Shown in pieces: positions 54,152-64,000 of a stretch of DNA of 64,000 nucleotides. The notes under the pieces were generated by a model that saw nothing but the letters and a program-made list of their open reading frames with translations, did no database searches and had not been told where the DNA came from. The stretch lies in the NCBI RefSeq assembly GCF_030253575.1, contig NC_080567.1, positions 28,842,501 through 28,906,500 on the forward strand, given 5' to 3'. Within the stretch, counting starts at the first letter, position 1; the number at the start of each line of letters is the position of its first letter. The stretch comes from Rhododendron vialii (Eukaryota; Streptophyta; Magnoliopsida; Ericales; Ericaceae). Made by a program: the position numbers and the translations under genes.

Positions 54152-57100
54152 TGTCAATTTGTTGAATACCTCTAATTTGCAATTGACAGTAACTTATATC
54201 CCATAATTGGGCCATGTCAAGGAAAAACTTAACTCTCTTTTTACTTGCAAACTGTTCTTTTTACAACTCAGTGTGCAGACCAGTTTATGCGTTCCCAAAC
54301 TAGTCATTGAGACTAATCCCACTGTCCAGTAGCGGGGCCAATTACAGCCGGGACAAAAGTCCCGTATGGACTGCCTCCTAAGAGTTGATAGGTTTCGAAC
54401 CTAAGATGTTCCAATAGCGGGTGCAATTAGAGCCCGGACAAAAGCCCTGTATGGACTACCTCCTAAGAGTTGATAGGTTTCGAACCTCAGATGTTCCAAT
54501 AGTGGATGCAATTAGAACCCGGGGCTTTTGTCCGTATGGACTGCCTCCTAAGAGTTGATAGGTTTCGAACACGAGATGTTCCAATAGCGGGCGCAATTAG
54601 AGCCCGGACAAAAGCCCCGTATGGACTGCCTCATAAGCGTTGATAGTTTTTGAACCTGAGACGTTAGAGGGAGCAAACACTAATTCCCAGTCCTTGAACG
54701 CGGCCAACCCCATGGGGTTTTTACTGGCAAACTGTTGTGGAAAACCGATTCTGGCTTTCTGTGCAGTGTGCACTTTCCCTACACTTCCAAACAATTGTTG
54801 TGACAGAATATTTGTTTCCCTCACCTAGTTTTCCAATGCTGATATTCCTAAATGAGAATAGCTTCCTCATTTGTTGACTGAGAATTGTGACATTGTCTGG
54901 CCTTTGAAATGATTATAGTTCTATCCTCTCTAATTTGTTTAGTCTTTAATATGTTTTTTATCGACAGGGTTCTGAACCAGCTCCACCTAGGATTACAACA
55001 AATGTCAAGCATAGTTTGCAGGTTTTAAAGCACTGGAATGTAAGTTCTCAAGTCTCAATTGAGATATGTAAAGATCGTACTTAAATATTGTCTTATCATA
55101 GAAGAAGGCTTTGTAGGACTATCAGAAGAGAAAGGCTGGCACACCTAAACCTGCTACTAGTTACCGCCGAAAGAAGGCGGAGAAGGAAGACCTTCCGGAA
55201 GATGATTCAGAGCTCTATCTTGACCCTTCTCTGCCACTTGACGAGTAATACACTTTGCAGGTGTTGTTATGTTTCAAACAATAGGAATTTGTGCTATTCA
55301 GAATCACTTATATCATTTGTTGAATTGGTACAGCACAGACCAAGGCATAGAGATTGGTGTTCCTGTCTTGCTCGTTGATGGTTACAACGTATGCGGCTAT
55401 TGGGCGAAACTGAAGAAACATTTTATGAAAGGAAGACTTGAAATTGCTCGCGATAAGCTTATTGCTGACCTAGTGACATTCAGTACAGTTAGAGGTCTGT
55501 GCTTTGCTTCTTTACACACTTACATGATGAACGTCTATTAAGGGATGTTATAGACTCATTTGAAGGACAATCTTACAAACAATAAACCAGTTGCCCTCGT
55601 GCTTGTGATGTGGGAAACACTCGGCAAGCTCGGAGTTAAACAGGCCATTTTGAAGTTGAAAGCAACTGCACTTTTAAAGTCTGGCGCTATATCTGCTTTG
55701 TTGACTTTATGTTTCTGCAATGGTTTTGTTATGTTCCTCATAGTTCCAGTAATTACGTTTTCACTGAATTTACTTCCATATATTATCAACTTCGGCTGTG
55801 TCGATGTTTCTATCAACAGAGTTGATGCAAGTTGTTAGTATGTTGAGTGGATGTGATTCATACCAAGAAGTGAACAAACATGAGCATCTCTAAGAGAGCG
55901 TATTAGTAGTAGCCACACCAAGTCGCTCTGGTCATTTTGAAGAAAGATCTGTTAGGGGACTGGGGTGGAAAAATATGTTGCTTAGATATCAATAATGCTT
56001 TTAGGCTGTTTATGTATCAAGGCTTTGGGTGAAGAAAAAGGAAAATTATACGGAAAAGTTGGCAGTTCACAAATACGGCCTTAGGGAAGGTCCAGAGTGT
56101 TAGAGAAGGAATGTTATTTGCGGCTAATGAAAGAAGAATTTTAACATGTGGCTTTCGTCTTTTTGTAATCTAAGCTGCCAAGTAGAATGATGGTTCACAA
56201 TATTCAGACCACAACATTAGAAGAAATGTTTATTAAATTAGAAGCATTTTTCCGACGGTATGCTGTAGGATTGCCTATGTCACCTATTGATGTCACTATC
56301 TCATCTAAAGGTGCTGTGCTTATTTGGGCTTTCAGGCTTTAGAGGCTTAGAGACCCATACTTCTTTTCTTTCGTGTTTCTGTGTGCAGAAAATAACTTTC
56401 AATTAATTGGGCTTATCTCTCTTGTAACTTCCTTACCCGAGATTCAGAGATGCTGAAAGCTGCAATTTTGTTGGGCATTCACTTGCACCGCTTGTCATTT
56501 TGTTGGTCAGTTGGCCGTTTATACCCAAAGACGCTTTAGTTGGAGGTATCGAAAGGGTCCTTCTATAAGCTGTACCATCACTTTCACATGCTGATTTATC
56601 ATGAATGTACTGCCTCATAAGTGATAACATATTAATGCCTTCGTGAGATCTTCATTCACTAGTTTTGGGACATGTTAAAACTTAATTGGCCTCAGAGGGC
56701 TTGTTTTCTGTTTTTGCACTTTCAAGTTCCACCGCATGGGCATTGTACCTTGTTGAGATTTATGATCAAGGTTTTAAAATGATTTCCTCTATAAAGTTGT
56801 GTAGCTTGCTCCAAACTTTTCTGGTATTGGGTTAGCTAAATCGAGAAGCCATACTTCTTGCTCTGTTATTTGGGCCACAGTGTACATTGACACAAATACC
56901 TCACACCATGATTGTTGGAATATTTACAGAAATGAAAGTGGTAGTTGTATTTGATGCTATGATGTCTGGACACTCTACACACAAGGAAACTTTCCATGGG
57001 TATTTTTCTAAACCTTTTCCCCATTAAATCTTTTATGTCAATCTGCGGTTGCTTAAAATCTGCTAGATCGATATCTGGTGGTTGTTTCTAATTGAGTCAT

Positions 57101-60100
57101 GGGAAGATTTTCATTGTGTTCAATCAGCAGATTGTGATCACTAACTTAGAAGACATGGGACACCCTTATCTTCTTTCTTTTTACATTAGATTTCATGTTC
57201 GTTTTTAACTTATGTTACGTGGATCCCTGATTTGGGGGAAGTTCCTGTGTCGACATGGCAGACACTGGTATAGCTGTGAGATACAGAATGGATTCTCTCA
57301 AAAATCCGGAAGAGAGAGAGAGAGAGTCATCATCTTCTTCGACAAAGCAGCCAATGCTTCTGCTGCTTATTTGTGTCAATATATGCTCAGACTAGGTTTA
57401 GGATTTTGTACTTTATTTATTTTAGGGCTTGAGCCCTTATTGATCCTCCCACTTTTTAAGGCTTGATTCTCTATGTCAATGGCCTGGGCCATTAAATGGA
57501 AGGTTGTGTTTCTTGTACATAGATAAATACATTCAAATATCTTATATCAGGTGGCATACCCCTGCATTGGTATCCAAAGTTGTATACATATCCAGTAATC
57601 TTCTATTTACAGGCTTGAGGTGTTGGCCCTTAGATATACACCCGTATCCGATTCACGTACCCTCGTCCGTGTAACATAGTTGTCAACGTATCCCACTCAA
57701 AAGCAAGTGGCAATGAGTGGAGGGGTCATCCATACTCTTGTGCTGGTTTTGGATCAATCAATGTGAGATAAACCCTAAAATTTCCCTCGACGTGTGACCC
57801 TTGACTCGCACGTGAAGAGGTAAACAAATGATCCATAACATAGATCACAAAGAAGCAAGATGCACTTAAGGCACGAACAACAGCACAATCAATCAAGAGA
57901 GTCATCGAGAAGCTTCCGAAAGTTTGGCTCTAATAGCATGTTAAAGCATCCAACTAAAAATCAAATGGCAAATAGTGGAGAGGCGATCAAGGGTCATGTA
58001 CTAGTTTTGGAGGTAATGTACTAGTTTTGGAGGTAATAATTGATCAAAGTGGGAAAAGCTCTAACACACTTGTGCACCCGAACCCTTGCGATTGAATGCC
58101 CAATCTCCCTTTGCTAATCTTACCTCAGTTGCAAGTCTTGCAACTTATATTGGAAAATTTGCTGCACAACTGAGGACAAAGTGATGCATTTGCTCTTTAT
58201 TATGATTAGATTAAGAGAATAAATGGTATTTTTGCTATTTTGGCCCAAAAATACCAACTATTCAAGACAACTCATTTCCCTTTAACTTTGTTGTCTAAAT
58301 AGTATTTTTTGTATTTTTAGCGGATACAATTGGTATTTTGGCATCTATCCGAAGACCAAAAAGATAGCATGAACTCACCCTAATAATATGTTCTGAATTT
58401 GAAGCCAATTATCAATATCGACATGTTTGTCCTTTAAATTACGTGGTGTGGTTAATCACTTGACCTTAATGGCAAGGTTATGAATCCCATACCGTACCGG
58501 CTGGTACGGACTGGTACGTACCGATATTGTCCATATCTGGTACCCTACACCTCTAATTCCGTTCTGGCTCAAATACCGGTCGGTACCGGCCAGTACCGAA
58601 CGGTACCGGAGATATCGGTCAGTACCCGCCAATACCGGATAGTACCGGACTACTTTTAAATTTATTTTTTTCTTCAAGTACCGGACAATACCTGATGGTA
58701 CCAGGCAAATACCGGACGGTACTGGACAAATACTGGAATTTTTTTTTTTTTGTTTTAAAAAGTGTATATTATACTATAAATTCTTTTAGGTAGGAATATA
58801 ACACTAATAGCGATCAATCCGAAAAGGTACCCGGTATCTCACCGGTACCGGTACGTCACCGGTACCGGTACGTACCGTACTAGTAAGAAAACCAATACTC
58901 TAGCCGGTACGGTATTCAGAACCTTGGTTAATGATGCTAAACTTTGGGTGTACAGAGTTGCGACTAGTTCCATGCACTTGATATGATGCGGTATATGTTA
59001 CATCATATTTCCAAAGATGGATTCCCTTTGATTCTTGCAGCGGATATAATTGACTACTGCCCTAAGAAAGAGCATCTCCATTCTTTAACATTATTTTAAC
59101 TCTACGTACCTTTTATGTTCGGATTTCACACATTTGGTCATTCTAAACACCAGCTTTTTTATATCTAAAAAATGTCGCACTTAAAGCTAACTGAGGATGA
59201 TAGTACTGGTCCTTTGTAGTCTCTTGATAGACATGGTTGTGGATACACTGCCATACCACAGTGATTACTATACCCTTGATTTCTTTACACCAGTTTTACT
59301 TGAATGGTTATAATTTCTTAGAAGCATATCAGAAGATGAAAGGATATATAATGTTACACTTGACAGAAATAAATGTGTCAATGTTTCTGAAACAGACATC
59401 TGAATTTCCTTTGGACCTTAGCTTTATTGTTGGAGTTGCTTTTACCGCAATTTTTTGAAGTTTCCTTGTTTTGACTAGTTCAGTGTTCTGATGTCTTGAT
59501 TTCTCATTGTTACAGTGTTGATATCGTATTTACAGGCGATATGTGTGCTGATACATGGATTGAAAGAGAGGTGATAACAAGTGTATGCTGACATATGATA
59601 TCTAATTTGTTACAGGGGCATATGTACGGCATCTCAATTATTAAACATTAAGCATTTCTAATTGGTGGCCTGACATGCTCGCGTGATTCATTTTTGTTTA
59701 ATCAACTAATCACTGAGATCCGCCTTCAGTAGAATCAGTATGCAGCACTTACCCGTTTCTTGACTAATAATTGTGGTGTTATGTTGTACAGTAGTGATTA
59801 TACTCCAATGTGTCTATTTATTGTGTTAAGATTGGCTACCCACTCCTTTATTGCCCTGCTGCAATTGTTGAAAGCATATCTTAATCTGTAGGATAGCTGA
59901 ATTTCAAAAAAATAAAATAAAATGGTCTGTAGGATAGCCTGTGAAAATTGCACCAGACTGTAACACTAACTGATGTTAAGTTTGTGACGGGATTCAGACA
60001 TGATAAACCAACCTAGACTAGGAAAAACTGATGGTTAAAAAATTTCGATACTCGATCTAGATGGGAGTCAAGTACCATAGTGTTTTGAAATTGGATTGAT

Positions 60101-63100
60101 GAACCAATAGCCGTCAGGGATTTTAAGGCTATTCAATTCTCGCCTGATATAGATGTTTTGGAAGAACTTCTCATTGTGATTCATTCTCTCTTAGAGCTTC
60201 TCATTAGTCATTCCCCTTCCTGAAGGCTTATAGGTTTTGAGTTCTGATTGCCAACCTTCAAGGGCAATGTTTTACATCATACAAAGTGGAACTGCAGGAA
60301 GAAATCCATACATACTAAAACTGATTTCTTAAAAAACTTTGGGTTGCTATATTTAAGCTTCAGTGAATATAGGCTGCATTATAGTGAGATTTCAATCGAA
60401 CTTATTCAAGGCTTTTAACAGCCATATTTTATGTCTGATAAAGTCGTCGTTTTAATCTTATCGTTTTCGGCCTTGATTTTTGGGGAGTGATAATTACAAA
60501 TTTACAATCCAGTTTAAGACTCTTAGAATTCCTTTTTTTTTTTTTAAACACTCAAAAGGGGTAGTGTGAGGCTAAAAGTAGAGTCCGGATGTCTTTCCCT
60601 TAACTCCATTACCCTTGTTTTATCAGTAAACATGTAGCAGTTGTATCCTATCAGCACCCTGAAACTTCTGTGCCTCTGGTCTTAAGAACAGCAGTCGAAA
60701 TCCTTGAGCGAGAGCACATTTTTGACTGACTTCTATAACATTCTCAGTTCTCCTATTGTTGAGGGAACAAAAGGGAGGGCTGTTCCAAACATAAGAAGGT
60801 GGATTTCTCGTGGCCCATGTGATATTTGGTTATAGGCTGGCCTAGGCTCATAACTTGACAGTTTTCTAAATGCCCAATGGGGCTCAAAGGGAGTTTCCCA
60901 CCCATAAACTTCTGTGGTTAATGACACGTGTACTTATCTACTTCACCCAAACGAGTATGCTTGATTACAAACTGCTCATAGGTTTCTTAATAGTGTAGCT
61001 CTATACCTAAGCCTCTCTAATCCTTAGGAAAACCAATGGAAATGCAGTTGACCTTAGCACCTATTTGGTTGTTGTTCATCTTACAATTAGTTCACAAGAA
61101 GGCTTTGAGTGTCTTTTGAGAAGAATGAAACAAGAGCTTCAATATTCTTGGATGCTATATTGACTAGCTGCTAGCACTGATTTAATCAGTTCAAGCCTCC
61201 TCCAAAAGTAATATGTGTGTCCAGCTTGCAATTATTCGTGTTTATAATCCTCAACCTTAGGCCTCTGAGAAAAGTATGAATGGTTACCCTTTATAGTTAA
61301 CTGGTATATGCCCTTGTGGAGTTTGTAAATGTGGTACAAAACACTCCCGTGGTTTCATCTTTATTTTAGCTTATTTTGTTTAGTTGGTTTTTCAAAGTAG
61401 CTATGAATTATTCATTCCAAAAATTTGTGAAGTAACTAGTTTTCTTGCTGCCATCAATTGTGCTTATGCATTTTAAAGTGGTAACATGGTTACTTGTCTA
61501 CCGAACAGGTTACCGCATTGAAGGAGGATGGATGCCCAGATGTTTGGGTTGTGACATCTGATCATGTTCATCAGCAAGTTGCACATGGAGCAGTATGTAT
61601 TTCTCTTGATAGATTACCCCCTTGAGGAGTAATGATATTTCTGTGGTCGGGTTGATTTTGTTATGCCAATAGTTAATTCTATCGGTATTTGTAGATAATT
61701 ATCTCATGAAGGCTTAAGCTAATTCAGTCCATGGATTTAAGTTGCATTAGGAGCTATATTAATTTCTTCAAATCCTCGTCAAGCATGTCTTCATAAATAT
61801 AGGCAGTACAGGTTATGCGTGTGAAGTTTATCTCTGTTTTATCTGAGTTTCATGTTTACTATCGTTTATTTTGCCATATTCAACAGAGTACCATGTTTTT
61901 CTTCACACTGAATCTCATAGCACATCCATTTCTTTCCTTAGTTTAGTCTGTTAACCTTGTAATTGTATCTTTTATACCAAACCAAGAGACCTGTTTTAGT
62001 CTATGCTGTGTTTTAACATGTATGTCTTTGAATTTAAACTAATGTCCCCTTTTGTTGGTTGCCCATAGACTTTACATTTGGCTGTTAGCTAGTGGTAATT
62101 GTATTTATGTCTCCCCCGGCTGAAAATTACTCGTAGATATTTCTGTGTGAAACATTTGCACTAGTAGCCTGCATCTTTTTGTTATATCATTCCATTAAGG
62201 GCCTGATGAGTCTGTTTTACCTTTTATGATGTATTTCCAGGGAGCATTTATTTGGAGTTGTAAGACCTTGGTTTCTGAGGTATGGCACTTAATCTCAGCA
62301 GTTTCATATGCTCCTCGTGTGGTTTGGGTTTTTGTAAAAAAAAACCTTGTTTCAACTCTATGTTCAGCACGTCAGCTGAACAAATCTTGTTTTGTCATTT
62401 TCGCTTTTATGGCATATTTCCAGCAAAACATGAGCCATAGTATCTTTCCTTTCAATCCTAACTCGCACCGGGTTTGGTCTTGTTTCCATACCAACACCCT
62501 GAATACAGACAACCTAACATTTCGCCATGATGAACTTGGAGTTTGCTTCATTATATCATGAAGTACTGTAATGACTGCTGTCAGCTACAAAAACTACTCT
62601 TCAGTTAATGATAATATGAAGGTTTTTGCTCCAAGTTATATCTTCGATTGGAATATTTAATTTCATCTACTATTATCTATTTTTTTGTTTCCCCAAGTAC
62701 TCCTTTACAATGTCTTGTCGACAATGTAGATTAATGATACGGATGAGGAGGTTGAGACGAGGCTTAAACAACAAAGGTGCGTTCTGCTATACAATTTGTG
62801 CATTTCCATTTTTTTTCCCTTTCTGAGAAACTATAGGAAATTTTCAAGAATGAAGGTGTGTTCTACACAATGGCTGCTTCTCCATTTTTTTCCTTTCTGA
62901 GAAAGGGATATATCACGTGCTTTGTATCGTACATAGCTTTTTAAACTGCAAAATATTTTGTTTTGATCTAAATATGCTCAAGTATAACCAAGCAAACTTT
63001 ATTCTCATTGGCCAATATTTGCGACTGTTAACGTGCGTTTTATGTTGCATATCAATGAAAATCTCAGGTCTTTATCCTTACACTAGATTCCACTGTTGAG

Positions 63101-63329
63101 GACCTTTTTGCTTCGTTCTGTTCATTGTCTACAATTTACCGGCATAGATTTGTTTCCAAGTTTCGAATTCGTAGCTTTTGTTGCTTCAGTACGTGTTGAT
63201 CAGTTTTGCGTGCCTTCCAGTACTACAAATTCTATGCGAGGCAAGTTATTAAGGCATAATCTGGATCCGAAAGCCGTAGCTGCTCTCAACGATCTGAAGA
63301 AGCAGCTTTTAAAAAACGAGTCGAAGTAG
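53956..63329 (+). CDS. YacP/Rae1-type NYN-domain ribonuclease, probably plastid
   Basis: Exons: 53956-54108, 54968-55039, 55126-55244, 55334-55494, 56930-56999, 59516-59570, 61509-61592, 62241-62279, 62730-62776, 63221-63329. All GT-AG and in phase; 302 aa. Residues 1-51 are Ser/Gly/Arg-rich with few acidic residues, as in plastid transit peptides. GTPKPATSYRRKKAEKEDLP leads into the NYN (PIN-like) nuclease domain: VLLVDGYNVCGYW with the metal-binding Asp130, KVVVVFDAMMSG, DIVFTGDMCADTWIERE, VWVVTSDHVHQQVAHGAGA and a C-terminal Lys-rich helix. The order matches the plant protein At2g02410 and bacterial YacP. Bacterial YacP/Rae1 is a ribosome-associated endoribonuclease that cuts mRNA in the A site; a like role in plastids is an inference. 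Introns 5 and 6 are about 2.5 and 1.9 kb; exons 6, 8 and 9 are 39-55 nt. Confidence 0.92.
54111..54148. repeat. (CT)n microsatellite abutting the NYN intron 1 donor
   Basis: The CT run starts two bases after the G|GT of the 5' splice site (AGAAG|GTTCTCTCT), so the donor itself merges into the repeat. Confidence 0.95.
54326..54665. repeat. 85-bp x 4 tandem array in NYN intron 1
   Basis: Units start at 54326, 54411, 54496 and 54581, each 85 bp. The unit reads CCAATAGCGGGCGCAATTAG, then a CGGACAAAAGCCCCG block, TATGGACTGCCTCCTAAGAG and TTGATAGGTTTCGAACC. On the minus strand GGTTCGAAACC fits the B-box consensus of tRNA genes, which suggests a SINE-like origin. Part of the unit resembles the (C/T)ACTAGCGGGGGAGTTCAATT..TATGGACCGGCTCC block of copies A-C. 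Unit 3 has a 15-bp inversion. Confidence 0.85.
58473..58926. mobile_element. GTACCGG-rich fold-back MITE in NYN intron 5
   Basis: CAAGGTTATGAATCCCATAC at the left pairs with the complement of the right end, CAAGGTTCTGAATACCGTAC. The interior is dominated by GGTACCGG/CCGGTACC words, giving many small inverted repeats. TTAATG lies next to both ends (about 58466-58471 and 58928-58933), a possible target duplication. No protein. Confidence 0.7.
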
Positions 63330-64000
63330 CTGATCAGCTCGTTCTTTGGCTTATCGAGTGCTTTCAAAAATGCATAAGAGAATTTCCGGCATCGGTTTTT
63401 CCCCCCCTACACTAGCTCTTTGATTTTGATTTTATTTAACTGAGGTGTGTTCAGCTTTGTGTTTGTAAATGTATGCTAGGATGCTGCAATAGAGGCCATT
63501 TAGCTGCAAGTAGGGGATTATCTCGATAGACACATATTTTACGTTTCCGGTTGTGTACTCTTTCAGCGTACCCTTTTCGGTAGCGAAATAAGCTACTTGA
63601 GCTCGAGCTTATAGAAAAGCTGTTTGTACGTTGAATAAACCCTTGATATACTTTTCTGTTTGACCCCAAAAAAAAAAAAAAAAACCCTTGATACGAAGAT
63701 GATCGAATTCATTCATGCCATGGTGGCTGAACTTAGCAACTTAACTAGCTATAAACTGGGTTCAAGTTCGAGCTATTTGTTTTACGAGGTGAACTCGAAA
63801 GAGTGTCGAGCCAATCAAAGAGCTAAGCTCAAATAGTAACTTGTTGAAAAAGCTTTTTCTTTTCTTTTCTTTTTTTGACAAAAGGGAGAAGATTTTATTA
63901 ATTTGAGAGGTGGAAAAATGCCTAAACATTAGAAAGAGAGAGAGGAATCTCATGGGGGCAAGATAGTAGTCCACAGACCAGACAAACTACAAGAAAAGGC
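63330..64000. other. 3' flank of the NYN gene and repeat debris
   Basis: After the stop codon there is no further gene. GAGCTCGAGCTTATAG (63600) and TTCAAGTTCGAGCTATTTG (63760) belong to the GAGCTCG-rich repeat type seen elsewhere in the window. A poly-A run at 63666-63683 lies between two copies of ACCCTTGATA(T/C), hinting at a small retroposed insertion. Confidence 0.4.

Noticed and set aside
54597-54828. Short frames on both strands at the right end of the 85-bp array in NYN intron 1
   Set aside because: Intronic, partly repeat-derived, no homology recognised.
1-64000. Possibility of a bacterial or phage system (operon, CRISPR, defence island)
   Set aside because: Spliced plant genes, MITEs and plant retroelements run through the whole window; no operon-like gene packing or CRISPR-type spaced repeats were seen.

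Overview
The window looks like nuclear DNA from a flowering plant, most likely a eudicot. The genes are split by GT-AG introns, the spacers are AT-rich and full of MITEs and (GA/CT)n microsatellites, and the products are plant-type. They include a remnant of a TIR-type NLR, a class that grasses lack. The species cannot be named from sequence alone. There is no bacterial-style operon, CRISPR array or virus.

Five intact-looking protein genes and one damaged one were rebuilt exon by exon. (1) 17590-26353 (+) is a 19-exon LRR receptor kinase of the HPCA1 (hydrogen-peroxide sensor) / LRR-VIII-1 group, 948 aa. (2) 27106-28455 (-) is an intronless type II membrane methyltransferase like Arabidopsis At1g29790. 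(3) 35387-37751 (-) is a 5-exon stand-alone START lipid-transfer protein. (4) 38676-44144 (-) is a 3-exon cinnamoyl-CoA-reductase-like short-chain dehydrogenase of the SNL6 type. (5) 50123-51583 (+) is a 3-exon GDSL esterase/lipase with a one-base frameshift in exon 1. (6) 53956-63329 (+) is a 10-exon YacP/Rae1-type NYN-domain ribonuclease, probably plastid-targeted. Some of these could share a role in stress or cell-wall biology, but nothing in the layout shows that they work together.

The first 17 kb is accessory DNA. It holds a broken 14-3-3 fragment, an OTU-type cysteine protease of transposon origin, protease-like remnants, and three to four diverged copies of one segment (about 2.75-6.5 kb, 7.13-7.45 kb, 10.1-12.95 kb and 13.83-17.04 kb) ending just upstream of the receptor kinase. 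Part of the first copy also matches the 3' flank of the receptor kinase. This suggests an old tandem array around the receptor-kinase locus whose other gene bodies have been lost.

Region 31113-34012 is a three-level nest of mobile elements: a minus-strand retroposon with a 19-bp target duplication, a solo LTR with a 5-bp duplication, and a CACTA element with a 3-bp duplication. The spacers and introns of 41-59 kb carry many MITE-like elements, and intron 1 of the NYN gene carries a four-unit 85-bp array with an internal micro-inversion. I found no clearly new biological system. The items most worth a second look are the cysteine spacing in the HPCA1-like ectodomain, the receptor-kinase flank duplications, the nested element stack with its tRNA-like insert, the micro-inversion, and CT tracts placed just after 5' splice sites in three unrelated genes.
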